Below are positions 53,976 through 63,480 of a stretch of 64,000 bases of DNA, piece by piece (within the stretch, counting starts at the first letter, position 1; each line of letters begins with the position of its first letter). The notes below the pieces were generated by a model. It was given only the letters and a program-made list of their open reading frames with translations. It was not told where the DNA came from and did no database searches. Location of the stretch: positions 6,262,001 through 6,326,000 of the forward strand of contig NZ_CP150233.1 in assembly GCF_037974265.1 (NCBI RefSeq). Reading direction: 5' to 3'. This DNA is from Paenibacillus sp. FSL R5-0623. Lineage in GTDB: Bacteria; Bacillota; Bacilli; Paenibacillales; Paenibacillaceae. A program made the position numbers and the translations under genes.

Positions 53976-54581
53976 ATATTCTTTACCTCCACATTTGTTG
54001 CAGCGATCAGCATATCATATGCCCGGCACCCATAACTTGTTAGTATACTGGAATGTCTTGAGCACAACATACTGAGCGTACTGTCAGATTTACTCCTGCC
54101 AGGCAGGAATCTCCTGATGCCCAATCACCGAGCAGCAACAATGCGGCTGTGCATGACTATGGAATCTACTACGCAGCTTCCTGCTTCTGCTGACTCTATG
54201 GAATATAGGCTCTTTCATCATACATTGTCAATTACATTGATTTCCACTTCTAAAATATTTTAATTTTAAAATGCCGGGATTTTGTGACTAAAACGACATA
54301 AAAGAGCGCTATTTCGATATCGATTCTGTCATTTCCTCGGAAATAATTTAAATTCATTCATGAAAAAAATGGTTCTCTTAGTGGTAAAAGCGCCCACTAC
54401 TTTAGTCCTACATTCTATTCAAATCCTCATAATCGGTGAATATTTTGTTTAAAATACTTCTGTTTACTGAAGGAATAGGATGGATATGTGGTCAGCCATT
54501 TTGATATATTCGATAGAACAATTCTATCAAACAAACTCAAAAAAGCCCGGCAGACTAAGCCGCCAGGCTTCCAAGAATCGT
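53976..54581. other. Intergenic region between atp operon and ywzB
   Basis: About 606 bp, AT-rich in its distal half. It contains the atp terminator (54538-54570), a palindrome TCCTGCCAGGCAGGA (54097-54111) and a direct repeat CTATGGAAT (54158 and 54194 areas). I could not assign a promoter or gene. Confidence 0.45.
54538..54570 (-). terminator. Rho-independent terminator of the ATP synthase operon
   Basis: AAGCCTGGC and GCCGGGCTT arms with a TTTTTT run on the minus strand, 12 bp after the atpC stop. Confidence 0.82.
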
Positions 54582-54986
54582 TTATTTGCCGAATACATTA
54601 ATCCGGTTAACCGCTTTTTGAAGTGCAATCTCTGCACGACGGTGATCAAAGTGGTCCTGATTGCTTTGGCTTGCAAGCCGACGTTCAGCCCGCTCTTTCG
54701 CCGCACGCGCACGATCCACATCAATGCTTTCCGGGAATTCAGCACTCTCTGCGAGTACAACAACCTTATCTTTACGAACTTCGATAAACCCGCCACCAAT
54801 AGCAACTCGTTTATTTTCTTTTCCGTTATGGATATAGATTGGTGCAATCTGCAAAGGTGTAACCATAGGAATATGACCTGGCATAATGCCAAGTTCCCCT
54901 TCAATACCACGAGCCGTAATGCTATTCACCTGTTCTGAATAGACCAAACGCTCGGGTGTTACAATTTCCAACAAAAAGGTGCTCAA
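54582..54986 (-). CDS. atpC: ATP synthase epsilon subunit
   Basis: A 134-aa central-stalk subunit. The N-terminal beta-barrel (FLLEIVTPERLVYSEQVNSI, GELGIMPGHIPMVTPL) is followed by the two-helix C-terminal domain (DRARAAKERAERRL, RRAEIALQKAVNRINV) that can inhibit ATPase activity. The start is the TTG at 54986 (MSTFLLEIV), which matches homologue length and lies 6 nt after AGGAGGG; the ATG two codons upstream touches that ribosome site. Last gene of the operon. Confidence 0.95.
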   Translation of the reverse strand: MSTFLLEIVTPERLVYSEQVNSITARGIEGELGIMPGHIPMVTPLQIAPIYIHNGKENKRVAIGGGFIEVRKDKVVVLAESAEFPESIDVDRARAAKERAERRLASQSNQDHFDHRRAEIALQKAVNRINVFGK

Positions 54987-55048
54987 TTCCATCCCTCCTG
55001 AAATATCCGAAGGATAGCCCGCTTCATAAGGACAATCCTGGATTCAGA

Positions 55049-56452
55049 CTAAACCAGTGTTTTGGCTTTCTCCACTGCCTCTTCAATTGTACCAACAAAG
55101 AGGAAAGCTGCTTCCGGAAGATCATCATACTTACCTTCGAGAATCTCTTTAAAGCTGCGCACCGTTTCTTTAACTGGAACGTATTTACCCGGAATACCGT
55201 TAAATGCTTCAGCAACGTGGAAAGGCTGGGACAAGAAACGTTGGATTTTACGAGCACGGTATACAAGCGCTCTGTCTTCTTCACTCAACTCGTCCATACC
55301 CAGGATTGCAATGATATCTTGCAATTCATTGTAACGTGCCAAGATACGTTTAACGCCTTGAGCGACGCTGTAGTGTTCTTCTCCTACAACTTCAGGGGAC
55401 AAGATCCGGGAGCTGGAAGCCAGTGGATCTACCGCAGGATAGATACCCATCTCGGAAATTTTACGCTCCAGGTTCGTCGTTGCATCCAAGTGGGCAAACG
55501 TCGTTGCAGGAGCCGGGTCAGTGTAGTCATCCGCAGGCACGTAGATGGCCTGGATGGATGTTACAGAACCTTTTTTCGTTGATGTGATACGTTCTTGCAG
55601 TTGACCCATTTCTGTTGCCAGTGTAGGTTGGTAACCTACCGCGGAAGGCATACGTCCAAGCAAGGCAGATACTTCTGAACCCGCTTGGGTGAAACGGAAG
55701 ATATTATCGATAAAGAGCAACACGTCACGGCCTTCTTCATCACGGAAGTATTCCGCCATCGTCAGACCTGTGAGAGCTACACGAAGACGTGCACCTGGAG
55801 GCTCGTTCATTTGTCCGAAGACCATTGCTGTTTTGTTGATAACGCCGGAATCACTCATCTCGTGATACAAGTCATTACCTTCACGTGTACGCTCACCAAC
55901 ACCCGCAAATACGGAGATACCGCCGTGTTCTTGTGCGATGTTGTTGATCAATTCCTGAATGGTTACCGTCTTACCTACACCGGCACCACCGAAGAGACCG
56001 ATTTTACCACCTTTAGCGTAAGGAGCAAGCAAGTCGATAACTTTGATTCCTGTCTCCAGCATCTCTGCTTGGGTAGTCAGTTCATCAAATGCAGGTGCCG
56101 AACGGTGAATCGGGTTCTTGTGCTCAGCAGCTACGGCACCGCCAGTATCAATTGCTTCGCCGAGTACGTTAAATACACGACCCAGTGTTGCTTCTCCGAC
56201 AGGTACAGAGATTGGTGCTCCTGTATCTAAAGCTTCCATACCACGAACAAGTCCATCCGTGGAGGACATCGCAATACAACGTACTCGGTTGTCACCCAGA
56301 TGTTTCGAAGCTTCGAGTGTAAGGTTTACACTAACGCCGCTCTCACTTACTGTAGTGATCGTAATGGCATTGAGGATTTCCGGCAGACCGCCGCGATCAA
56401 ACTCGACGTCAACAACCGGACCCATGATGCTCACAACGCGTCCTTTGTTCAT
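55049..56452 (-). CDS. atpD: ATP synthase beta subunit
   Basis: A 467-aa catalytic subunit of F1. Walker A is GGAGVGKT (155-162), followed by the catalytic Glu in GVGERTREG, Walker B VLLFIDNIFRF and the ATP-synthase signature PAVDPLASSSR. Normal length. It lies 95 bp after atpG and 63 bp before atpC. Confidence 0.98.
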   Translation of the reverse strand: MNKGRVVSIMGPVVDVEFDRGGLPEILNAITITTVSESGVSVNLTLEASKHLGDNRVRCIAMSSTDGLVRGMEALDTGAPISVPVGEATLGRVFNVLGEAIDTGGAVAAEHKNPIHRSAPAFDELTTQAEMLETGIKVIDLLAPYAKGGKIGLFGGAGVGKTVTIQELINNIAQEHGGISVFAGVGERTREGNDLYHEMSDSGVINKTAMVFGQMNEPPGARLRVALTGLTMAEYFRDEEGRDVLLFIDNIFRFTQAGSEVSALLGRMPSAVGYQPTLATEMGQLQERITSTKKGSVTSIQAIYVPADDYTDPAPATTFAHLDATTNLERKISEMGIYPAVDPLASSSRILSPEVVGEEHYSVAQGVKRILARYNELQDIIAILGMDELSEEDRALVYRARKIQRFLSQPFHVAEAFNGIPGKYVPVKETVRSFKEILEGKYDDLPEAAFLFVGTIEEAVEKAKTLV

Positions 56453-56547
56453 CTTAACGTTCCCCTCCTACAAGCCTGCTACTTTTGCAAAAATAATGTA
56501 CCGTTCGTTTATCTTTGCTCTGCAAGCCTTCATTAATAAAAAAACGG

Positions 56548-57420
56548 TTAGCCTTGTGCTGCGTTGGCACCTGCCACAATTTCCGTAATCTCCTGCGTAA
56601 TCGCCGCTTGACGGGCACGGTTGTATGTCAATGACAAGTCGTTAATGAGTTTGGATGCATTTTTGGTTGCATTACCCATTGCCGTCATTTTCGCGCCGAG
56701 CTCACTTGCCTTACCGTTCAGAAGTGCACCATAGATCAGCGTTTCCGCGTAACGCGGAAGCAGAACCTCCAGTACAGCTTCAGCAGACGGCTCGTATTCG
56801 TAGCTTGCCGTTGGTCCTTCCGCAGCAGTTACCTCAGGTGTTTCCATCGGAAGAAGTTTCTCTACCGTAGGAATCTGGGTCAACGCATTCACAAAGCGGT
56901 TATAACAAATGTACAATTCATCAAATTCAGCCAGTTCAAACCCATGAACCGCTTCGTGTGCGATGGATTTGATATCTGCAAATGAAGGCGAATCCGACAG
57001 ATCCGTTGTTGTGGATGCCATCGCCATTTCACGACGTCTGAAGTAATCGCGTCCTTTACGTCCAATGACGAACAATTCGTAGTCATCCTGGGAGTTGTGG
57101 CGCTCTTTGAGCGTCTGGTTAACCTGACGCAAAACGTTTGCATTGTATCCACCTGCAAGACCACGGTCCGATGTAATGATCAGGTAAGCTGTCTTTTTGA
57201 CCGGACGGCTCTCCAGCATCGGATGCTGTATCCCTTGCGTGCTTGATGCAATACTAGCTACAACTTCTTTCAGCTTCTCCGAATAAGGACGGGCTGCTTC
57301 CGCTTTTTCCTGCGCTTTACGCAGTTTTGCAGCAGCTACCATCTCCATTGCTTTGGTGATCTGCTTGGTGCTTTGTACGCTTTTAATTTGCCGCTTAATT
57401 TCGCGCATGCCTTTTGCCAT
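56548..57420 (-). CDS. atpG: ATP synthase gamma subunit
   Basis: A 290-aa rotor shaft of F1. It has the N-terminal helix MREIKRQIKSVQSTKQITKAMEMVAAAKL in content (residues 5-33), the central ITSDRGLAGGYN and the C-terminal MGNATKNASKLINDLSLTYN helix. It is separated from atpA by 209 bp that hold the 40-bp palindrome array, an unusual gap inside an atp operon. Confidence 0.97.
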   Translation of the reverse strand: MAKGMREIKRQIKSVQSTKQITKAMEMVAAAKLRKAQEKAEAARPYSEKLKEVVASIASSTQGIQHPMLESRPVKKTAYLIITSDRGLAGGYNANVLRQVNQTLKERHNSQDDYELFVIGRKGRDYFRRREMAMASTTTDLSDSPSFADIKSIAHEAVHGFELAEFDELYICYNRFVNALTQIPTVEKLLPMETPEVTAAEGPTASYEYEPSAEAVLEVLLPRYAETLIYGALLNGKASELGAKMTAMGNATKNASKLINDLSLTYNRARQAAITQEITEIVAGANAAQG

Positions 57421-57436
57421 GATTTCACCACCTTAA

Positions 57437-57592
57437 AGTTTTGACAAAGTCAAAACTACATCGTAAGCACAACCCTACTTTGACGGGGTCAAAGTTACTT
57501 CGTAAGCATCACCACTAGTTTTGACAGAGTCAAAACTACATCGTAAGCATCATCTTTTTTGACAGAGTCAAAGTATTACATGCAGACATGCG
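57437..57592 (-). repeat. 40-bp-period tandem palindromes between atpA and atpG
   Basis: Four units begin at about 57437, 57477, 57517 and 57555. Each has an inverted repeat of the type AGTTTTGACAGAGTCAAAACT followed by ACATCGTAAGCATCA. Units 1-3 keep an exact 40-bp period; unit 4 is 2 bp shorter and decayed. In unit 2 both arms changed together (ACTTTGACGGGGTCAAAGT), so pairing is preserved. In the atp mRNA each forms a hairpin. Confidence 0.85.
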
Positions 57593-57629
57593 GAATCGGT
57601 TAGACAACTCCGCACCTGCAATCATTTAT

Positions 57630-59144
57630 TTAGACAGAGACAGCAAAGCTCTTTCTGAACTTCTCAATTGCACCTTTCAGTGCATTTTCGTTGTCTGCAG
57701 TCAATTCTTTAGTATCACGGATGGATGCAAGAATCTCCGGATGGCTGCTCTCCATGAACGCGAGGAACTCACGCTCGAAACGAGTAACATCACCTGTTGG
57801 AATCTCATCCAGGAATCCTTTAACCGCAGTGTACAAGCTAACAACCTGTTGTTCTACAGGCAGAGGCTGGTTAACACCTTGCTTCAGGATTTCCATCATA
57901 CGCGCACCACGATTCAGGCGGGCCTGAGTCGCTTTATCCAGATCGGAACCGAACTGGGAGAACGCTTGAAGCTCACGATATTGAGCGAGGTCGAGACGCA
58001 GGGAACCTGCAACCTTTTTCATCGCTTTGATCTGAGCAGAACCACCGACACGGGATACGGAAATACCTACGTTGATCGCTGGGCGTTGTCCAGCATTGAA
58101 CAAGTCAGCTTCCAAGAAGATTTGTCCGTCCGTGATGGAGATTACGTTCGTTGGGATGTATGCAGATACGTCGGAAGCTTGTGTTTCAATAAACGGCAGT
58201 GCGGTTAAAGAACCACCACCAAGTTCATCATTCAGCTTCGCAGCACGCTCCAGCAAACGGGAGTGCAGGTAGAAGACGTCACCCGGATAAGCCTCACGGC
58301 CCGGTGGACGACGAAGCAACAAGGAAAGCTCACGATATGCAGAGGCTTGTTTGGTCAAGTCATCATAGATAACCAGAACGTGCTCGCCTTTGTACATGAA
58401 GTACTCACCCATCGAACAGCCGGAATACGGTGCGATGTACAAGAGTGGTGATGGATCGGAAGCTGCTGCAGTTACAACGATTGTGTACTCCATTGCGCCT
58501 TTACGACGAAGAGTTTCCACAACTTGAGCAACCGTAGACTGTTTCTGACCAATAGCCACGTAGATACACTTCATGCCGCTGCCTTTTTGGTTCAGGATCG
58601 CATCAATTGCGATGGATGTTTTACCTGTTTGACGGTCACCGATGATCAACTCACGTTGTCCACGACCGATTGGAACCATTGCATCAATGGCTTTGATCCC
58701 TGTTTGCATCGGCTCATGAACCGATTTACGATCCATTACGCCTGGTGCTTTACCTTCAACCGGACGGAATTCCGTTGTAGCGATTGGCCCTTTGCCATCT
58801 ACAGGAATACCGAGCGGGTTCACAACGCGTCCAATCAATGCTTCGCCTACAGGCACTTGCATGATTTGACCAGTACGTTTCACTTGGTCACCTTCACGAA
58901 TATCGTAGTAAGGTCCCAGGATAACGACACCGACATTGCTTTCTTCGACGTTCATGGCGAGTCCCATAACACCGCTTGGGAATTCAACCAACTCGTTGGA
59001 CATGACGTTCTCAAGTCCGTAAACACGAGCGATACCATCACCAACCTCGATTACCGTTCCGACTTCGACTACATCGATATCGGTCTTGTATTGTTCGATT
59101 TGGCTCTTAATTAATGTACTGATTTCTTCTGGTTTGATACTCAA
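57630..59144 (-). CDS. atpA: ATP synthase alpha subunit
   Basis: A 504-aa non-catalytic nucleotide-binding subunit of F1. P-loop GDRQTGKT (169-176), VLVIYDDLTK Walker B, the PGREAYPGDVFYLHSRLLER block and the signature PAINVGISVSRVGGSAQ. Normal length. 16 bp after atpH. Confidence 0.98.
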   Translation of the reverse strand: MSIKPEEISTLIKSQIEQYKTDIDVVEVGTVIEVGDGIARVYGLENVMSNELVEFPSGVMGLAMNVEESNVGVVILGPYYDIREGDQVKRTGQIMQVPVGEALIGRVVNPLGIPVDGKGPIATTEFRPVEGKAPGVMDRKSVHEPMQTGIKAIDAMVPIGRGQRELIIGDRQTGKTSIAIDAILNQKGSGMKCIYVAIGQKQSTVAQVVETLRRKGAMEYTIVVTAAASDPSPLLYIAPYSGCSMGEYFMYKGEHVLVIYDDLTKQASAYRELSLLLRRPPGREAYPGDVFYLHSRLLERAAKLNDELGGGSLTALPFIETQASDVSAYIPTNVISITDGQIFLEADLFNAGQRPAINVGISVSRVGGSAQIKAMKKVAGSLRLDLAQYRELQAFSQFGSDLDKATQARLNRGARMMEILKQGVNQPLPVEQQVVSLYTAVKGFLDEIPTGDVTRFEREFLAFMESSHPEILASIRDTKELTADNENALKGAIEKFRKSFAVSV

Positions 59145-59160
59145 GTGTCCTCACCCCAAT

Positions 59161-59709
59161 CTACTGTACTCGTCTGTTAAAAGACTGCTCAAGACGTTCG
59201 AGCTTGCCAGCCAAGCTGCCGTCATAGATCGTATCGCCAATGGCGACTTTCAATCCGCCCAGCAGAGTCGGATCAACAATGTTCTCGATACGAATCTTTT
59301 TATTCACACGGCCACCGAATTCACGGGCTACCGCTTCTTTTTCTTCATCATTCAACGCATAAGTCGAGTAGACACGTGCATCAGCGATGCCCAGCGACTC
59401 ACCTTGGATCTTCCGATAATCATTCAGCAAGTCTCCCAGCAATTCAACGCGTCCGCGCTCAATCAACAACAAGACTGTACGAAGGACTGAATCGGATACC
59501 TTGCCATCAAGACTTGAGTGAATTACGTTCTGCTTGGCTTCATCAGAAATATTAGGGGATACGATAAATTTCTCGATATCTGCATCTCCAGTCAACGCAC
59601 TGACTACTGCAACCAGTTCCTGTTCAACCTCAAGCACCTGCTGTTGCTGAAGAGCAACTTCGAACAATGCTTTCGCATAACGCTTGGCAACTATCGTATC
59701 GCGGCTCAT
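59161..59709 (-). CDS. atpH: ATP synthase delta subunit
   Basis: A 182-aa peripheral-stalk protein linking F1 to subunit b. N-terminal helical bundle (DTIVAKRYAKALFEVAL) and the C-terminal signature (KIRIENIVDPTLLGGLKVAIGD). It overlaps the atpF stop by 4 nt, so translation is coupled. Confidence 0.96.
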   Translation of the reverse strand: MSRDTIVAKRYAKALFEVALQQQQVLEVEQELVAVVSALTGDADIEKFIVSPNISDEAKQNVIHSSLDGKVSDSVLRTVLLLIERGRVELLGDLLNDYRKIQGESLGIADARVYSTYALNDEEKEAVAREFGGRVNKKIRIENIVDPTLLGGLKVAIGDTIYDGSLAGKLERLEQSFNRRVQ

Positions 59710-60194
59710 TGTCGGCCTCCTACCTCATTGAGGTATTGGTTCACAAGCTCTTCTTGTGCAGGACCGTTCTCAACTTCTTTTTTGATCAACTTGGATGCAA
59801 TCTGAACGGAAGCTGTACCCAGTTCGCTGCGAAGTGCTGCGACTGCTTTGTTCTTCTCGCTCTCGATTTCGCGTACTGCATCGTCTTTCAGACGATTAGC
59901 TTCAGCTTTTGCATCAGCCAAAATCGATTCAGCTTGTTTGCCACCTGTTTGTTTTGACTGTTCAATGATGTCGTAAGCATCTTGACGTGCTTGCTCAAGA
60001 GCTTGTTTTTGTTCCTCCACATAGGCAATGGCCTGTTCCCGAGTCTGTGCAGCCTCATTCATCTGCGTCATCACGAGTTCACGACGTTTTTCCATAATGG
60101 AGAACAAAGGCCCGAAGGCATAACGGCTAAGCAGCCAATATAAAATTGCAAATGCAACAATCGCAAGAAGCGTATTTTCCCATATGAAACTCAA
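59706..60194 (-). CDS. atpF: ATP synthase b subunit
   Basis: A 162-aa subunit with one N-terminal membrane segment (LLAIVAFAILYWLLSRYAF) and a long charged coiled coil (residues ~30-160, for example QALEQARQDAYDIIEQSKQ) that forms the stator. The TTG at 60194 (MSFIWENT) is chosen because AAGGAG lies ~8 nt upstream; the frame is open to 60233, but that part encodes the ribosome site. Confidence 0.94.
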   Translation of the reverse strand: MSFIWENTLLAIVAFAILYWLLSRYAFGPLFSIMEKRRELVMTQMNEAAQTREQAIAYVEEQKQALEQARQDAYDIIEQSKQTGGKQAESILADAKAEANRLKDDAVREIESEKNKAVAALRSELGTASVQIASKLIKKEVENGPAQEELVNQYLNEVGGRQ

Positions 60195-60307
60195 TCTGTT
60201 CACTCCTTCCTGGAGGTATCCTTGAAACGTCATCCGTTAGAACGGACATTACCTAAAAAGAAGGCGCGGATGGCTATGGCCTTCCCCGCCAAACCTTTAA
60301 AATTTAA

Positions 60308-60532
60308 TTAAGCCATACCATAGAACATGAACGCGAGTACCACACCGATGATCGGCAATACCTCGATCAAACCTACACCGATAAACATTGTTGTTTGAAG
60401 AGTGGATTTTGCTTCAGGTTGACGGGCAATACCTTCCACCGTTTTGCTGATTACCATACCGTTACCAATACCTGCGCCAAACGCGCCCAGTCCTGCAACA
60501 ATTGCTGCTGCGATTAATGCCATTGCTCCCAT
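60308..60532 (-). CDS. atpE: ATP synthase c subunit
   Basis: A 74-aa proteolipid hairpin: helix 1 (IAAAIVAGLGAFGAGIGNGM), the polar loop RQPEA and helix 2 with the ion-carrying E57 (GVGLIEVLPIIG). The residues around E57 lack the usual Na+-ligand set, so protons are the likely coupling ion. AGGAGG is 6-7 nt before the ATG. Confidence 0.97.
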   Translation of the reverse strand: MGAMALIAAAIVAGLGAFGAGIGNGMVISKTVEGIARQPEAKSTLQTTMFIGVGLIEVLPIIGVVLAFMFYGMA

Positions 60533-60610
60533 TTGTATATCCTCCTTAAAATAATAAATCGAATTTTTTATTGTTCAGCCTGGTGAAGAAATCTTCGTAG
60601 GGCTTGAAAC

Positions 60611-61429
60611 TTAATGCTCGTCGTGCGTCTCGATGCTCTGTGAAATGTACACCATCATCAAGATAACAAACACAAATGCCTGGATCGCGCCGATAAAGAT
60701 ACTGAAGCCTTGCCACACCATCAGCAGCGGAATCGCTGCAATAGCACCAAACACTTTAAATGTGGTCAGTTTCAGGATCGTTGCGATCAGTACCTCACCC
60801 GCGAAGATATTCGCGAATAGACGCATACCGTGTGTCAACAGCTTGGATGCCGTCTCAATCAAGTTGATTGGCAAGAACAAGGCGAATGGCTTCAGGTAAT
60901 GCTGGAGATATCCTTTTGTGTTGCGGAACAATCCTAGTCCATGAGATACAAGGAACGCTACAAGAGCTAGTCCCATCGTTACAGACAAGTCGGCTGTCGG
61001 TGATTTCCACCAAGCCAATTCAACGTGTGGGTGTGCTTCAGGGTCCTTGGCATGCGCTTTTTCAAACGCCTCCACCGCTGTAACAATCGGTTTACCAAAT
61101 ACCTGTGCCTGATTAACATCTGTTACCTCAGATACAGCCACGAGCGGAAGGCCAAGCATGTTCCCTACAAAAATGAACATAATCATGGAAAGAGCGAGAG
61201 AGATAAAATGTTTACCTTTCTTCATATCCATTGTGCTGGAAATCAGATTGCGGACGAATTCTACTGCCCACTCCATAAAATTTTGCAGCTTGCCGGGATT
61301 TTCAACGGATAATCTCCGTGTTGCCAGTACAGCAAAAATAAAAACAATTGCACCTGTAACTACCAGCATCAACAGAACTGATAGATCCAGTCGAAATCCG
61401 CCAAGCATAATAATTGGAGCTTCATGCAT
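60611..61429 (-). CDS. atpB: ATP synthase a subunit
   Basis: A 272-aa membrane subunit with about six membrane segments, carrying the proton half-channels. The essential Arg is R203 in LLTHGMRLFANIFAGE. The C-terminus IQAFVFVILMMVYISQSIE is typical. A ~40-residue insertion with HAKDPEAHPHVEL lies in an external loop. Confidence 0.96.
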   Translation of the reverse strand: MHEAPIIMLGGFRLDLSVLLMLVVTGAIVFIFAVLATRRLSVENPGKLQNFMEWAVEFVRNLISSTMDMKKGKHFISLALSMIMFIFVGNMLGLPLVAVSEVTDVNQAQVFGKPIVTAVEAFEKAHAKDPEAHPHVELAWWKSPTADLSVTMGLALVAFLVSHGLGLFRNTKGYLQHYLKPFALFLPINLIETASKLLTHGMRLFANIFAGEVLIATILKLTTFKVFGAIAAIPLLMVWQGFSIFIGAIQAFVFVILMMVYISQSIETHDEH

Positions 61430-61474
61430 ATTTTTCTCACCCCTTTCTCGACTTGAAAGCTGCAGCCCTTAACA

Positions 61475-61855
61475 TCATTCTGCTCTGCGGGAATAGACAA
61501 TCCCTATAATCAATAAGGAATATTGTGCAATGACGAGACCGCCTGCAACCGCATATGTATTGAAGTACTGCGGAAAGCGCATCGATATGAATATACCGAG
61601 CACAGCGAATGCCGCTCTTGTCAAAAATCCCAAGTTGACACGCTTCAAGTTACCTTCTGCCGCATCATCAGACATTTTCCTTACTTTGTAGCCCAGGTAA
61701 AATGCATTGATCCAGCTAACTCCTGTACCCAGGGCCAGTCCCAAAGCAATTGTCTCCACACGTGGCATAAAGGCCGCTGCGAGAAAACAAATCATAAGAA
61801 AGTACATGACGAAAACAGTCATCGATCTGCGGTATCTGGTTAGTTCACTCATCAC
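61475..61855 (-). CDS. atpI: ATP synthase subunit I (AtpI-like)
   Basis: A 126-aa four-helix membrane protein of the ATP-synthase I family (PF03899), helping c-ring assembly. RRSMTVFVMYFLMICFLAA, ALGLALGTGVSWINAFYLGYKV and RVNLGFLTRAAFAVLGIFI are visible. The start overlaps the end of the AtpZ-like gene by about 10 bp. Two ATGs lie in tandem. Confidence 0.88.
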   Translation of the reverse strand: MMSELTRYRRSMTVFVMYFLMICFLAAAFMPRVETIALGLALGTGVSWINAFYLGYKVRKMSDDAAEGNLKRVNLGFLTRAAFAVLGIFISMRFPQYFNTYAVAGGLVIAQYSLLIIGIVYSRRAE

Positions 61856-62099
61856 TTTCCCCCATGATTTTTTTCGCGATAAAGTAGATGCTTACACCGC
61901 CTGCCGCAAGAAAAAAGAGAACGCTTACGGCGATCCATATTCCGTTACCTCCGATGGTCTTGTCCAACCAGGAGCCAGCGTAATATCCGGCAACAGCGAG
62001 AATGGCAATCTCGATCCCAAAAGCTGTCACGAGTCCCATCGCTTTCCATACATTATCGTCATGGTTACGGGATGAATTTGGTTTGTTCGAATCGGCCAT
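61845..62099 (-). CDS. AtpZ/AtpI-family protein
   Basis: An 84-aa protein with two membrane segments (AMGLVTAFGIEIAILAVAGY and WIAVSVLFFLAAGGVSIYF) and the GSWLDKTIGG loop typical of the AtpZ (PF09527) family, which accompanies F1Fo operons and has been linked to assembly or Mg/Ca transport. The ATG at 62099 (MADSNKP) has AAGGGTGG upstream; a GTG at 62111 is the alternative. First gene of the operon. Confidence 0.88.
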   Translation of the reverse strand: MADSNKPNSSRNHDDNVWKAMGLVTAFGIEIAILAVAGYYAGSWLDKTIGGNGIWIAVSVLFFLAAGGVSIYFIAKKIMGESDE

Positions 62100-62128
62100 T
62101 TTCCACGCCACCCTTGCAATCCCAGTTA

Positions 62129-62158
62129 ATTTTACTGAATGATGAGAGCCTTTGTCAA
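62129..62158 (-). promoter_or_regulatory. Sigma-A promoter of the ATP synthase operon
   Basis: Minus strand TTGACA (62153-62158), 18-nt spacer, TAAAAT (62129-62134), about 25-30 nt before the first start. Confidence 0.75.
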
Positions 62159-62284
62159 TTGAATGATTTTAGCGTTTTAAAGGGGGAAACGACGGGAATA
62201 CAGACCCTCAAAGCCCATAAACCCGCGTAAACCGTACAGTTTAACTGTATGCTTGCCCTTTATAAATCCGTCAGAAAAAATGTA

Positions 62285-63442
62285 TTATTTTTTGAATTTT
62301 CTGTGAAATGATTCCGGACGCTCACTATTTACACCGAAATGATGCAAAATCGCATTGACAATTCTTTCCGAAGCATGTCCATCACCGTAAGGATTGGCAG
62401 CCTGGCTCATGCTTGCATACAGGGTTTTGTCTGTAAGCAGAGCTTTCGTCCGTTCATACACACGTTCCTCTTCGGTACCTACCAATTCCAGCGTTCCGGC
62501 TTCAATACCTTCCGGGCGTTCTGTTGTATCGCGCAATACGAGCACAGGCACACCAAACGAAGGTGCTTCTTCCTGCAAACCGCCTGAATCGGTCAAAATC
62601 AAGTGAGTGTGCGGGTAAAAGTTATGCAAATCCACCACGTCTAGTGGATCAATTAATTGAATACGGGGATGATTCCCCAAGATCGCGTGAGCCGGCTCCT
62701 TCACAGCAGGACTTGGATGCACCGGGTACACGATGGCAATATCTTCGAATTCGTCGGCAATCCGTTTGACGGCCTGGAAAATGTTGCGGTGAGGCTCGCC
62801 TTGAGATTCACGGCGATGAGCTGTCATCAGCACAAGGCGTTTGCCTTGGGCCCAATCAAGTACCGGGTGTGTGTAGTCCTCCCGTACTGTATATTGAAAC
62901 ACATCGGTTACCGTGTTGCCTGTGACGTACGTACTAGACTCTGATTTATTTTCTTTGGCAAGATTGGAAGAAGACCAATCCGTAGGCGCAAAGTGTAGAT
63001 CAGCGAGTACTCCCGTCAGCTGACGGTTCATCTCTTCCGGATATGGAGACAGCTTGTTCCACGTCCGCAGCCCCGCTTCCACATGCCCTACCTGAATCTG
63101 TTGCAGGAATGCTGCATAGCTCGCTACAAAGGTAGTTAATGTATCCCCGTGAACCAGTACAATATCCGGCTTAGCTTCGGCTAACACTGGCTCCAGGCCG
63201 CCAAGCACACGAATTGTAATTTCATTCAATGTCTGACGGTCCTTCATCACATCCAGATCATAATCGGGATGAATGTCGAAAACTTCAAGTACCTGATCCA
63301 ACATCTGGCGATGCTGCGCAGTTACGCAAACAATAGATTCAATAGACTCAGGGTGTTTTTGCAATTCCAAAATTAGCGGAGCCATCTTGATGGCTTCCGG
63401 ACGCACCCCGAAGATCGTCATAACTTTAATTTTGTTGGACAT
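62285..63442 (-). CDS. mnaA: UDP-N-acetylglucosamine 2-epimerase
   Basis: A 385-aa GT-B-fold epimerase that turns UDP-GlcNAc into UDP-ManNAc. VMTIFGVRPEAIKMAPL at the N-terminus, VTAQHRQMLDQVLEVF, the VHGDTLTTF and HVEAGLRTW blocks, and the ILTDSGGLQEEAPSFGVPVL UDP-binding region. It supplies the ManNAc donor for TagA and hence the SLH-binding polymer. AAAAGGGG lies about 10 nt before the ATG. It is 38 bp after upp, as in B. subtilis. Confidence 0.96.
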   Translation of the reverse strand: MSNKIKVMTIFGVRPEAIKMAPLILELQKHPESIESIVCVTAQHRQMLDQVLEVFDIHPDYDLDVMKDRQTLNEITIRVLGGLEPVLAEAKPDIVLVHGDTLTTFVASYAAFLQQIQVGHVEAGLRTWNKLSPYPEEMNRQLTGVLADLHFAPTDWSSSNLAKENKSESSTYVTGNTVTDVFQYTVREDYTHPVLDWAQGKRLVLMTAHRRESQGEPHRNIFQAVKRIADEFEDIAIVYPVHPSPAVKEPAHAILGNHPRIQLIDPLDVVDLHNFYPHTHLILTDSGGLQEEAPSFGVPVLVLRDTTERPEGIEAGTLELVGTEEERVYERTKALLTDKTLYASMSQAANPYGDGHASERIVNAILHHFGVNSERPESFHRKFKK

Positions 63443-63480
63443 TCGAGCAAAGCCCCTTTTCTACTCCGCATGCAATATGC

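Noticed and set aside
57437..57592. CRISPR-like array between atpA and atpG
   Set aside because: The units are fully tandem at 40 bp with no unique spacers, no cas genes and an internal palindrome; treated as a tandem repeat.
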